Below the pieces are notes generated by a model. It was not told the origin of the DNA and did no database searches. It saw only the letters and a list, made by a program, of their open reading frames with translations. A DNA stretch of 64,000 nt from Polytrichum commune (lineage: Eukaryota; Streptophyta; Polytrichopsida; Polytrichales; Polytrichaceae), in assembly GCA_950295325.1 (NCBI GenBank), contig OX485806.1:12214001-12278000 (forward strand), read 5' to 3'. This document shows positions 34,008-45,866 of this stretch, piece by piece. The first letter of the stretch is position 1. The number at the start of each line of letters is the position of its first letter. Position numbers and translations under genes: made by a program.

Positions 34008-34842
34008 CCATTGCATCAATACCGAATGCTCCCTAAAATTTCCCCTTAAAGTTGCAAGTGCCTTCAGCTGCAAATGTCAAAGGTCAAAGGTCAAAGGTCC
34101 AAGCCTTGGAGATACTTAGATGAAGGAACATCACAAAATATGAAATATCTGAAAATGAGATGGATGTGTGGTGGACGCACCAAACAAACCTCTCTTTCTG
34201 CTAAGAGGGTACTTTCCACAAGTGAGCTGCCATATGTTCAGATCCTGTCCACATCAGTAAATGCAGTTCTCAAAGATATGATGACTGGGCTGAAATCAAC
34301 ATGATGCAACACTATTGAGGCTAATAGAGAGGCAATATTGCTTGCAAACTTTTTGGTCCGGCTCCCTCTTCAAGATTTCAACTCTTAAATAAGATCACTG
34401 TATTCACTCATAATCGTGAGAAATTTGTACTCTTGAGCCAACAAGTAATCAATACAATCAAATTGTTCCAAAAATCAGTGAGGGTACATACATGAAAAAG
34501 AGAGGCAAGGCCATTTTACCCATCAGGCCGCTTGCCTGTGATTCTCAAAAACACGTTCACCTGTGTCAAGAGTCCAAGAAAAATAATCCAATAACTTTAA
34601 ATTCGATTGTTCCTCCAAGCAACATAGGTAACCAATCCGACAGACAAATTCAATTTCATACTACGACCTACTTTGAATTAGAATTGTACACTACTATGAC
34701 AAATGTGATTATGCCCAGCAAATAGACCACAAACACATACCTTGGAAGGTGAAAACAGAGTAAGGTTAGAGACAAGAGATGAAGATGAGCCGTTCAATTC
34801 CGCAGCAAGCTCGTCGAATCGTGACTTAGGGTCATACACCAC
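34008..34842 (-). pseudogene. two exon-like segments of an unidentified gene beside the Helitron Rep
   Basis: Exon 34842-34741 (102 nt; VVYDPKSRFDELAAELNGSS start) and exon 34067-34008 (60 nt; LKALATLRGNFREHSVLMQW) both have AG acceptors and GT donors and are in phase 0. They lie just upstream of Rep on the same strand. They may be part of a host gene cut by the Helitron or a capture near its 5' end. I do not recognise the family. The start of a third exon was not found. Confidence 0.45.
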
Positions 34843-34853
34843 CTGGAAGAAAT

Positions 34854-36480
34854 CAATTCAACTACATGTTATGCTAACAGAGTTGCTAGAACATCCCTGA
34901 GATGACAAACTTACCAAGACCACATGTAACAACTTGTAGACGCCAGATAATTGATAAAATTACAGGATGGAAAAAGAAAGGAGGGAAGTTCTTTAAACGG
35001 CATCATGTTATCCAGCTCAGACTGGCTAGAACATCCCTGAGTGACAAACTTAGGAAGACCACTTAACTAATTAAAAAAGTTATAGGAGCGAGATAATTGA
35101 TGTAAATTGAAAGATGGAAGAAAAAGGAGTGAAGCTCTGTAAGTGCCCCCCCAAACTACGTGGGTTCACTCGCATGAATGAAGTGTTGAGCTCGCTTACG
35201 GAAACTCGGGTTCTTAATGCTAGGTCCAAAATTTCAGCGCAGACGACTGACCGACGTGTTTCACGTGGCCATAGTCGGTCTCCACCTCAACGGGATGGCA
35301 TGTATGCATACTAAACACAACATGCACGTCCTACTTCAGGCCCTTTCAGGAGGAACCGTCTGCCGAAATATCCAATTGCTCATTTTGGTACCCGGAATGG
35401 CGTCTCATTGGTCGGAACCACGTGCGAAATGTTCAGAAATCCTTGTGCAAGGTTGAAAGGCATCTAAGAAATGCTCGCCAGATGTGGAAGTTCGAGGTCC
35501 CCCCCCCCATCCTTTACTAGGTTCTGAAGTTTTCACAGTTTCCAGCATATTTTTCTCAAGAAAGCTCTCTCGCATGCACCGACCGCGCAACATCAACAAC
35601 CACCCTCACCTCTCACAGGAGCTCCAGATTACCGAACTCAAATCTAAAATAAAACTCATCAACAGTAGGCGAAACTTCGCTCCTCCACGGCGGTCAAAGA
35701 CACCTCAGGCAACTTAGCTTCCAGATAGGAAGAAGCAAGTTACCTCCAGAATCATAGCACCATAACACAAGAATAATTTCTCCCACAAACACCTACCTAC
35801 AACCAAAAAGCGTGCCTCCACCTCCAACACACCCGACGAAACCCCAAGGCTCCCTAAAAGTTGGCAAATTAACATACCCCTCGCAACCTGCATGCAGAAA
35901 TCTCTCGATCCGGGGGGGTGGGGGGGACAAGGAAAAAAAAAAACCATCTTTGAAATCCTATTAAATATGTTCGAGAAAAAAATGAAACACCTCCTCCGCT
36001 GTAAAAGCCAGCCTCGAAACTCACCGAAACCCAACAAATTCACCAACGCTCCTCTGATGGGTACTTCACAAACCTCCTCCTCCCATCGACCCGCGACAAT
36101 GCTGCACCAAAGATCATCCAACAAAACAAGGATTCCCGGAACCAACTTCACCTCCAATCTCACTCCGAGCTACTTACACAAAGATTTGTTGCTTCAGTAA
36201 ATTTCACCACATGCAGGACTGATGCGAGCACAGAATCTCCGTCTTGTTCTATTGGCTGTGGGATGCGGGGAAACCTCAAATCCATGCATGAAACTTACCA
36301 AAAAAGAGTGCACGACAACTGAAGAGGCGAACAATGAACAACAATGGCCAGCGGGATAAGAGGAGCGAAGAGGAGAGAGCTCCGAAATGAGGAGGAATGG
36401 CCAAAAGCTCCAGCTAAGCTCCGGTTAAGCTCCGGTCAAAATCGACGGCAGACATGAAGACAAAATTTCATCGGACGGAC
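34854..36480. other. intergenic stretch, no gene recognised
   Basis: A run of C at 35500-35509 and a G-run near 35915 are low-complexity. An open stretch on minus (36163-35714) has no recognisable domain and is probably chance. An imperfect repeat of TCAGACTGGCTAGAACATCCCTGAG-type sequence (34888-34906 versus 35021-35044) shows a local duplication. Confidence 0.4.
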
Positions 36481-36565
36481 AGAAATTGAAAGGTGACGTG
36501 GCCTCACGAGAGGGCTGGAATCCATTCCATGGGCTCATATACTTCTTCTCGACTAGAAGATGTGA

Positions 36566-36710
36566 ATCGGACTTAGACAACTCCTAGCACATGGATGTTA
36601 TTCATTGGAGTTAGACAACTCTCAATGGATAGATGAATCAAGTTAGAATTAGACAATTCCAACTAGAAGAATGGATGAATGAATCAAGTTAGAATTAGAC
36701 AAATTCTAAC
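36566..36710. repeat. array of short covarying palindromes, copy B
   Basis: Four units: ACTTAGACAACTCC near 36570, GGAGTTAGACAACTCTC (36607-36623), GAATTAGACAATTCC (36646-36660) and GAATTAGACAAATTC (36692-36706). The AGAC core is constant. The arms change together (GGAGTT/AACTCC versus GAATT/AATTC). It is the same motif family as 6610-6780. Confidence 0.65.
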
Positions 36711-36802
36711 AGGAAGATTGTTATTGAAAAGATAAGAAAAGATCATACAGTCAAATGATCCATGTATATAGATAAGGAAACTTGGGTCTAAATTTAGTAA
36801 GA

Positions 36803-36930
36803 CTTGAGACTTCTAAAAGTATCTCTTAGATACTATGGATAAAGATGGATAAGACTAGGAGTGAAAACTTAAGACTTCTAAAAACATCTCTTAGATACTA
36901 TAGATAAAGATGAATATGACTAGGAGTCCC
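36803..36930. repeat. tandem duplication, 65-bp unit, two copies
   Basis: GACTTCTAAAAGTATCTCTT at 36808 and GACTTCTAAAAACATCTCTT at 36873 start two adjacent copies with about 90% identity, both ending in GACTAGGAGT. Together with palindrome array B and a TATA-like ggatataaga near 36936 this could be part of an old LTR (about 36.48-37.06 kb). No mate or coding region supports that. Confidence 0.7.
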
Positions 36931-37129
36931 TTTGGGGATATAAGAGAGAGCTTGGGGGAGAAGAGGGGATCTTTCTTTTGTCTCTCTCCTATGGTGGGGT
37001 GGTTTGAGCTTATAGTCAATCACATTGTATTTATTAAGGGTGAAGTTTTTATAATATATATGCCCTATGAAACACATTAATGACCCCCATTGAATGGGAC
37101 TCTACCCAAGACAAATTCCAAGACATCAT

Positions 37130-39690
37130 AAATACTCAGTATTTGCATTGACAAAACATGCATAAACAAACAAGCCCCCCTTTCCGTACCACACTGCACC
37201 CAACAACAAGGAGGTTTCCTCCCTCACAAACAACAAAAAGTTTTGAAACATCGTCTCAAAACATACCATTGCAGAAAGAAACCCACACACACAACCGACA
37301 CCGAACCCTACCCCACATAGGATACCCACCCGGATATCCAACGACTACAAACCTTCACAAAGGTCATCATACCCCCCACCCTACAACAATGAGTTGATGA
37401 ACTTGCAACCATAGGGTGACTGCCAAAATAGAAGCTCACAAAATTACCTCTATACAAATGGTTGTCAATTGTAGGAAAACCATCACCAAATACAGATCCA
37501 TACTTATTCACAAACCCACCACCAATGCACCCTTAGATTGCCTCAAAGACACAAACAACAACATCCTCACGTGCCTTTAAACACAACCCAAGAAATGTGG
37601 CACTTGCAACCAACTCCTTCCAAAGACAAGCCTCCATATGCGAAGACCTTGCTGACCACCCCCCATCATGTCACTGTGCAATCTGAAATATCCATGGCAT
37701 GGCCTAGACGGCTTCGTCCTTGAGGCAAGAGGCCCTGAAAACACCACTGTAGCCAAGAATTTGACAAGAGAAGTCTTTGACAACAACCTCAAAAAATTAA
37801 CAAGAGGAAAAGTACCAAGCCCTAATAATATCTCCAATGAAATCCTCAAAGCATTACCCACGGCCTTTCACGACATGCTCTTCCTATTCTTCCGACAATG
37901 CTATATCCAAAAGAAATCCTTGGTTACTAGGAACACAATACGACCATAGTACTTCACAAAAAGATGACCCCCCTAATACTCAACAAATATAGACCCATAG
38001 CCCTAGCCAACACTATTGACACACTTGCATTAACACCCTCGGTACCCTCCTTACAAGTTATGGTGAAAAGCACAAAATACTACATTTTAGTCAAGAAGGA
38101 TTTAGACCATAAAGAAACACCACAAGACAAATACAAATAAACGTTGCCGCACTTGAAGACGCTAGGCTCACAAATATTGACATTTGTCTCAAATACACAC
38201 ACTTCATAAACACCTTTGGCTCCAATGACCATGCAAGACTACTCGGCCTAATGAAAGACCTTGGCTACCCCAAAGATTTAGTAGAACTAATCGGCAACAT
38301 CTACACAAACTCCACCACCTCCTTCCATGGCAACCACTTGGTGCCACATCACCAATCCAGATGAGCTAAGGTACAATACAAGGAGACATATTCAACCCTT
38401 ACCTCTTTATCATCTGCCCTAGAGCCACTCCTACGTTGGCTAGAAAAAAAACAACCTAGGATAGCACTTTAACACCTCCACAACCACATGTAACACCACA
38501 ACTTATGTTGATGACCCCACCATCATCATGGATTACCTATCAAACATACAACTACAAATCAACAAACTACAAAGATTCTCAGAATGGGCAAACCTAGACC
38601 TAAACTTAAATAAATGTGCCATCACAGATTATCCAACAAATCTAAACCAACCAACCGTATCCAAAAATTACGTACAAGACCAAAAAATATCATCAAAAAA
38701 ATTGTCTTACCAACCCTGACCCAAATTGAAGCTTACACATACATGGGCATACATCTTGCCCCCCCCCCCCCCCCCCAAAAAAAAAACAATGTATGACATC
38801 ACTAACTACCATCAAACAAAACATCCACATTCTTAATATTGCTAGTAAACCAAACATAGCCTACGCCTATTATGTGGTCTCCTTCTCCATACCCTACATC
38901 AACAAGTTAAACAAAGTCCTTTAAAAACTCACCAAAGAAATATGGAGCATCCCAAAAGGCTAACATACATATGACTTTGGCATCAACACAACATCCTTAC
39001 TCCTGGACTACATACATTGCATAGGCAAACAATTAATATTTGCACTCAACGACCTTGGATAACTAGGGCTAATTTTCCAAAGCTTAGCCAAACACATTAC
39101 TGCTAACTATGGAGGATCACAACACCTCCCCAAACTCCCCTATCAAGCATGCTCAAGATCTCCCATCGCCCGCACCATGCTTTTGCTCAAAAGAGAATGC
39201 GAAATATTCATAAATACATCCAACAAAGAATTCCGAATAAAACAAACCCAATTGAACTTGCATGGAAATGTGCACCACAATATACCTACCTCCCTTAAGA
39301 TTAGAGAAAACACGCCACCAAATACCTCAACCAACTCCACATGTTTAGCATCATCACTATTATCCAAATACAAAATCCAACGACCCAATGCATGCTATGC
39401 CCACAAGAATTCAAAACCAAATTTAAATCTGCACCAAAACTAATCAAGGAGGCTTTGAAAAAGCTCATACATTATTCCCACCCCAACACATAAGCTAGCC
39501 ACCCCTTGCCACAAAAACAAACACATACACAAAACACCAACAATGAAACCAACACATCGGGAAACAAAGAAATCTCATCATCGACATAAAAACCACCTCC
39601 CGCAAGGATAAATGTGGAGCCCAAGCCATACAAAATAAAATCACACCTATGCCAATGGAACACAACCCCAATCACTAGTAACTGGGTAGA
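37130..39690 (+). mobile_element. LINE (non-LTR retrotransposon), reverse-transcriptase region, heavily degenerate
   Basis: Plus-strand pieces in several frames spell a non-LTR reverse transcriptase in order: RGKVPSPNNISNEILK (about 37.80-37.85 kb), HDMLFLFFRQCY, SQEGFRP (about 38.09-38.11 kb), DHARLLGLMKDLGYP, then the catalytic box TYVDD at 38501-38515 followed by NLDLNLNKCAI. A C-rich then A-rich run at 38761-38785 breaks it. The thumb and C-terminal region continues to about 39.69 kb. Many stops and frame changes make it long dead. The upstream A/C-rich part (37.13-37.66 kb) may be ORF1 or a nucleic-acid-binding region. No 3' tail or target duplication was defined. Confidence 0.8.
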
Positions 39691-39706
39691 TGAACCCCAA
39701 CTCCTA

Positions 39707-40182
39707 TCATAACATTAAGTAGCAATGCTAAGAGGGTACCCTTTGAGTACCCGCAAAGTTACCTCAACAAGAAGGGAAAAGTTTGCAAAGCAAGGGTGAA
39801 TGAATGGATAATTAATCAAATATAGAAGCTTCAAAAAGGTATCAAAGAGGTTTCCAATGCGGGTGTCGGGAGACTTTTCCAAAAAGTGCAACTACCTTTT
39901 TTACCTAACCAACTTTCCCGTTGCTTTATAGCTATTTAAATTTGTTAAGATCGTAATTTAGCCTAGATTAGAGCCTTTATCACCACTTGGCATTAGTTTT
40001 GTCCTAGAAACCGACATAATTAATACTAAGCATTGAAAGTAACTACCCAAATAGATCTAAAATAGCCTAAGTAAAACTCAAACTTAGTGTTACTTTTGCT
40101 CTTGAAAGAGCATCAAACCGGCACGCGCCGGTTTGATGCTCTTTTAAGAAGGTCAATTCGGGCTTGCTACTTAATGTTATGA
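39707..40182. mobile_element. short non-autonomous TIR element (TA target, about 476 bp)
   Basis: The left end TCATAACATTAAGTAGCAA (39707-39725) is the exact inverse of TTGCTACTTAATGTTATGA (40164-40182), a 19-bp perfect terminal repeat flanked by TA on both sides (39705-39706 and 40183-40184). That fits a Tc1/mariner-Stowaway-type MITE. It has no coding capacity and it sits at the LINE's 3' end. Confidence 0.75.
40101..40148. repeat. near-perfect 22-bp-stem hairpin inside the TIR element
   Basis: AAAGAGCATCAAACCGGC (40105-40122) is followed by the loop ACGC and then its exact reverse complement (40127-40144). The stem extends four more pairs with one mismatch. The GC-rich CCGGC/GCCGG centre stands out in AT-rich DNA. 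Confidence 0.9.
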
Positions 40183-40567
40183 TACACTGACAACATCACT
40201 GTAGACCACAAAGTTATTCCACCTCAATTTGACAAAAATTTGGTGACGACGACGCTTCACTAACCACATTGGTTTGGGGTGCTCCTCATCTCATGCATAA
40301 ACGAGGACCATATAACCTTAGTAGCAATCTACAATGACACGAAAAGATGGAGTTGGATGATTGTGAGCAAGATAAATGTAATGATCATCCATTGCGAATT
40401 CCTCACGGATGTCTCTATTGTTGAAGAACATGGCATCGGAATCCACCATTTGTCACTCGACTTTGAGGCTAAAATCTTTGTGTCCAAGACAAACATATAT
40501 TGACTTTGGATGCAAGCAAGACTGATCGAAAGCAATTCCAATACGCTATCAACGGTTCATAAGTGTC

Positions 40568-41365
40568 CTAAACACATTTGGTGATGTCCTCCTCATATAA
40601 CTCTTTCCAATATTCAATGAATCCAGATGTCCCTTTAATGATTTCTAGTCCATTCCTCATGGGGTTTGTTGTGCAAAATCTGGGCTCCCCATCGGGCAAC
40701 ATGCATTTGCCATCATTGTCTTTATGCCAAATGAATAAACCATCCTTTGGGGCCCAGTTAGGTGTTATGTATAGAAGCTTCAACTGCATGGCAGGGACAC
40801 CCTCATCCCTAACATAGAAGTGGAATTGTTGAGCTTTGGTGTGTCTGACCAAGTGGTACACCCCTTTTAGCATGTATGGCTTGATGAAGGCCTTGAAATT
40901 TCATGTTTCTTCCATCATGTGCGGAATTACCGGCACATAGTCCGAATCCATGTATGATTTCATGAGAAGTCGAATGGTAGGAAAATCCTCTTCATGCAAC
41001 ATCGTGCTCTAATGACCGAATGACACATCGATGTCATCATGCGTGTGGCCCACCATCAAAAAAGACACAAATACTTCTTTAAAATGCATGTTGCCATGAG
41101 CAATGACCAAAAAAATTAACACATTTGTTGTTTTTAGTATAATTATCAAATTGCACGTGGAGAATTCGAGGCAAGTTTTTGCAAGGATGGGCTCAGTAAG
41201 GGGTTCCCATAATGAAAACATACAAATATCCTCACCCTCGAGCATTGCCTCAAAGAGGGGTATTGTTCTAGTACCTTCAAAAAAGGCACAAGAAGAATGT
41301 ACCGGTGGCTTCTTGAGATCGCGAAGGAGTTTGCAAATTAATTGACAATGTAGGTGGCATTGCAA
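40568..41365 (-). pseudogene. DUF7869-type transposon-like protein fragment
   Basis: Minus-strand frames contain FLMVGHTHDDIDVSFGHWS (about 41.0-41.06 kb), which matches the VGHTHxDID signature of DUF7869-type proteins found in repeat-associated genes. Further frames (GVYHLVRHTKAQQFHFYVRD; HKDNDGKCMLPDGEPRFCTT) extend to 40568. More remnants reach about 41.65 kb (CPCCARKIKATDCLFKLYVV). The usual acidic MDNCxGQNKN block ahead of VGHTH is not readable. There are several stops and frame changes, so it is a dead fragment. The family's function is not established; a DDE-like nuclease fold is suspected by others, and I cannot test that here. Confidence 0.5.
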
Positions 41366-41653
41366 GGATAAAAGTCCAAACCATTATGGGCATATTTAAC
41401 TTCCACATGGCCATGTGCGATCATACTTGTAATAACAATATATGCATGAACAACGTAGATTTGACATGAAAACAAGGTGGATGGATGACATTGGACATTT
41501 GGCATATACATGCAATGCACATCTCATATCCAATAAACTACCAATATGTGGGAGATTTTGCAAACCTATGACAACAACATATAGCTTGAATAAACAATCC
41601 GTGGCCTTTATTTTGCGTGCACAACAAGGGCATGCAATCTTCACATAGTCCAT

Positions 41654-42789
41654 CTTGTCATGGATGACTGAGAATTTATGTGGGCCTCATTATGGATCGT
41701 GCATGATTCTTACAGTAATCTTAATGTTGTGCCTCCTAGTTGTTCACATGCTTAGAGACATGTATACTTTTCACAAGCTGTGCACCTAGCGATTTTTTTC
41801 CCAGGTCTCTTAAAAATGCATTCCACAAATTGTTGATTTTTTATCAAATTCAATAACCATCGCAACATTTATATGCTTACGTAACGAGTGTAGAAATGGA
41901 AGGCAACTGCCAAGTAGTGATATATGCTTGTAGCACAATGCAATATGCGAAGGAGTGATATATGGATGGAATCCGCTCAAAGCTTAATTCGATATGGTTG
42001 AATGATATCTACGTACCAATCTACAATAAGGTGAAGGTGAAACGATTAGCTCACAGAGATTCTTAACAGTCTGGAACTTAAGAGTTTTCTGAACAGCTCA
42101 CAACTTCAAAGCCTTGTTAGTAATAAATGAGGAGCTTGGTTGAACGGATACAATTTATCACATGCATCTCACCTCACAGAAGTCAGCAGTTGGAGGATAT
42201 ACAGCATCAGATTTCAAAGCCATTAAGTTAGTGTGTCTTATTAGTGAGAAGAAGAGAGGTGACTCTGTTGGTTGGGAAGGTGGACATGGAAGCAGTCGAG
42301 CACCACCACTGAATTCTGAAATCGGTATAGGAAAGAAACAAGCGTGTGAACTTACACTTTTCCATCACTTGGACGATGGATTCATCCTCAAACTAAAGGA
42401 TACTGTGAAGACTTTGCGATGCAAGGAGAAATTCCTATTCTCCACAACTATTCTTTCTCTCGCTCTACAAAATGAAGGTTCTCAGTTTGCTACCTTGGCA
42501 CACTTTTTCAACTTTCAGGATCATTTGTCAGGATAACCACACTTTGCATTGTACTATCAGGGATTAAAAATTTTACCACCATTCATATCGCTTCTTCTCT
42601 CTATCACCCACATATTAACCAGAAAAATCTCACTAGACATGACCTGAAATTTGTGTGAAGAGGTGGAAGCAAACCAAGTGAGTTTTTTTCCTAAAGAGTT
42701 TCTGAAGCAGAATGCAATCACCCAATTGATGATAGTCAAGCTTTACTTCAAGTTGCACTTTAAAGCAAAAAATCTCAATGTTCTGAGGA
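41654..42789. other. intergenic stretch; includes the probable 3' UTR of the MAPR4-like gene
   Basis: No second gene is recognised. The plus open stretch 42162-42536 has no known domain. The last 100-200 bp before 42790 are probably the 3' UTR of the minus-strand gene that ends there. Confidence 0.4.
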
Positions 42790-45700
42790 TCACTTAATCT
42801 TGCAAGTGCTTGATAGGGGATCACAACCTTCATACTCTTGAAGCCCTGAGTGGTTAAGTCGTTCCTCCTCGAAGCATGCACATCTAGTCCCTGGAGGTCC
42901 TTTCCTTGGAACTGCAGCTATTTTTTCGACTATCCGAGGGTAGAAACCTGTCTTGCACCAAACCTACATCGAAGTAGTCAAACTGTTAAGAGTGAACTCT
43001 GGAGGTACCCAAAGGATTCCATTTAGTTGGAAAGTAACATTTCATGTAAACCAAACAGTTGAAAAGTAAAAATGATGCAAAAGTAAGTATACCTCGCCAC
43101 CATTAGCTTCTGACCACCGTGAGTTGCAATTTGGAAATTTCTCTTCGTCCTTCTTCTGCTGTTGCACAAGCTTCTCTGCTTGAATTCTCCTCTTTGTCAC
43201 TCGCTTCAAGTCCTTGGTAGGGTTACCCTCCTCATCGTAGAATGTCCCAATTAACTTGCCTAAGTAGCTGTCAATATAAGAAATACCAGTTGTAACAATA
43301 GTGGCATAATTTTCTAAATCTCAAATCATAATAAATTTACATGCATGGTGAACAAAGTAAGGGAGTAGATCAATACAATATGCAGGATGAATTATAACAA
43401 TCCTTAATTTCTTCGCCACCAGATAGTGGAGGCACTAATGTGTGGTCCAGATCTCTACTCTTGTTAAGTGAGAAGCAGAGAGCTTACATGTAACGGCTGA
43501 CAAAGAACAACCGCCAATCATCTATGGCCTTGATCTGCAGGCAGAACTAACATGTCTCAGAACCATAATCCCTTACTCAGCAAAGCCAATGCATATTATA
43601 GAAAAGTTGATACACTGACAAAATAATTTTCTAGAACATGCAGCTGACCTCTGTTGGTGAGAGCCCTTGTAGAGAATCTGTAAGTCCGTCACCTACTCAT
43701 TCATGCAACACCCCACACAAGTTTGGTGATTCAATAGTGAATAAGGCATGGCTGCAAGCACAGAATCCTAGAAGAGCATCCATTTATGTAAGGGTTTCAT
43801 TGTGATGCTAATCACTGACTCTATGGTCATCAGTAAACCTGTAGCTTTCCAGAAAAGCTTTCCAGAGAAGCCTTGCTATTGAGTTACTTACCAGAAAAGT
43901 TCCCCGATACAAATGCACGAGAAGCATCTCTGGAGTAAAAAAGAAACAGACCAAGGTCAGTATTTGCCAGAACCAGCAGAGATTTGAATACAAACACCAA
44001 GAAATATCTGTGGATAGACATCCGGAAATGACACTTCACACAGAACCTTAAAATCATCAATAATTCTCTCTGTTTATGAACAGGGAAAACAGTGAAAACA
44101 GTGAAAACAGTGTGATTGTGAATTGACAATTTTCACATTGATAAGTAGATATATAGGTCCATAGGAGACACACCGTCCTACAAAGTGGTGGTAGCCGCCT
44201 CCAGGTCCATAGTGGTTCCAACCCTTGCTTACATCAAAAACGCTTCTGACCTTGCCCCACAGATCCAGAGAATCAGTTTCATGCATCAACCGTTATCTCC
44301 AAACAGTTGTCGGTCAATTATTATAAAATCCTGATTGCTCATATTCATAATACCTGTTGAGTGGTATGAGAGATTTTCATGCCATCTAATATAAAAAAGC
44401 ATTCACTGGCTTGAAGATATTCAAAAAGCAGTGCTCAATTGGCAGGCTGGCTCATCTCTGCATGGTGTTTACCACCTAGCTCATCGTTGCAAAACCTTAA
44501 TCTAGATAGGGCTGGGGTGCAAAACTGCCAATAATAAAGTCCGTTATCATGAGGAAAACTCAGTGAGGGTAATCGCTCAAAATAATGATCACCGTTAATA
44601 GGTTACAGCTTCGATAGCAATCCACCTAGGTGAAAGAACACAATGCTTGAGGCACTACTGACTAACATGAATGTCAGAAAGAGTAGAGAGACAGTACCCC
44701 AAAATACTTAAAAGTAAAGGGGGTCTATTGTCGGTTCCATTGTATCTTGCTAGCTCTGCATTCGTCCACAATCTCTGCACATCAAACGAAAAAGTACATC
44801 CTTCCTGTCAACGAGGAGGAAGTAGCTGTAACGTAGACGTGCCTGAACCCACGTTAGTTTGGTATGTAGTTAAGTGTGGGTCTAAGAACGGACACCAAAA
44901 AGGCATCAAATGTTCAAAAGAGATTAGACTCCGTGCTCAGAATATGCTAATTATTGTAGGCTCCAACAGTAATCAACATAATTGGGGGCACCTATATGAC
45001 CATTTAATGAGCACGAGAATGTCACTTTGATGATGAATAAGATATTGATGCTAGCTCTGAAAACTATGAGGGAAATGGCTACGGGCATGATTTAGATTTG
45101 CTGATAATCTCGCACTAATTGTGTGTTTCATATCCTCCGAGAAGTGGGTGAAGAGAGAGAAGTATCCAAATAACACACGTCTACCTCATTGTAAACCAGG
45201 TAGTTAAAGTTCTCTAAGTTAGAGAACTCAACGGAGGAAAATTGCAAGAAACACAAGACAATCCAATCCTACCCCTACACACATATGCAGCTATGATTTG
45301 AGAGTGCTATTGTGTACGGACTTTTTTTTTCAAATCAGCAAAAATAACATGAAAATATCCATGGTGTGAGACAAACAGCTACATAATCGATCTAGATGTT
45401 TCTCCGGAGGTTTAAATTTGTGTTAGAAGCCCTGAACAACATTTTGTGGAGTCGGGTTTATGTAGATTCCTGACCATTAGGTACAAGACAAACAATAGCT
45501 AAATAGATAAATGACTGAACAGATCAAAGGCAGTAGTGGCTCACGTACAGGCCTGGAGGGAATATTTGGTGTAGAGATGTAGACGACGAAAGATGCAAGA
45601 GCAATAGCCAAAAATATTCCTAAACAAGCAGGCGGAACCTTCTGCCATTTGTTTGCATCATTCCTAACTGAGGATTCCTTTGCCTGTGGCTCCGCTTCTT

Positions 45701-45866
45701 CGGGCTCCTCCTTGAAGTGGACTGTGCGCTTCGGTCGCGCGCTAGGTCGAGTCCGTAAAGAGCTAGCTCTTACACCGTTCACTCCTCCTTTATCTTCTAC
45801 GGCCTTAACTTCGACTTCAGGTGAAGCTTGAATCGCTTCTTCACTAACCTCTGGCATTTCTGTCAT
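42790..45866 (-). CDS. MAPR4: MAPR4/neuferricin-like membrane-associated progesterone-binding protein (cytochrome b5-like haem-binding), 314 aa
   Basis: Eight exons on minus: 45866-45549, 44774-44698, 44245-44174, 43929-43892, 43692-43649, 43534-43488, 43267-43093 and 42963-42790. Every junction is GT-AG and in phase, and the total is 945 nt with one open frame. Exon 1 gives an acidic/basic N-terminus and one membrane segment (LGIFLAIALASFVVYI, about residues 82-97). Then comes a cytochrome b5-like domain (LWTNAELARYNGT; GSVFDVSKGWNHYGPGGGYH; RDASRAFVSGNFSGDGLTDS), and the neuferricin-type tail (GKLIGTFYDEEGNPTKDLKR; CNSRWSEANGG; VWCKTGFYPR; RCACFEEE). Family proteins bind haem and sit in endomembranes. 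The whole order matches plant MAPR4 and animal CYB5D2. The gene looks intact. A dispersed repeat lies in intron 1. Confidence 0.92.
44862..45165 (+). repeat. dispersed repeat copy 1 (intron 1 of the MAPR4-like gene)
   Basis: It aligns with 47747-48035 in the same orientation at roughly 75%. Shared blocks include GTTCAAAAGAGATT, CACTTTGATnATGAATAAGA and GAAGTGGGTG. It has no coding sense and no clear terminal repeats. Confidence 0.75.

Noticed and set aside
35714-36163. 149-aa minus open frame
   Set aside because: It is hydrophobic low-complexity text spanning a G-run, with no domain; probably chance.
36480-37060. Solo LTR
   Set aside because: A TATA-like box and repeats are present, but no matching partner, defined ends or target duplication could be shown, so it is not listed as an element.
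44735-44760. Plus-strand text SVPLYLASSAF opposite the MAPR4 exon 2
   Set aside because: It is the reverse reading of a confirmed minus-strand exon.
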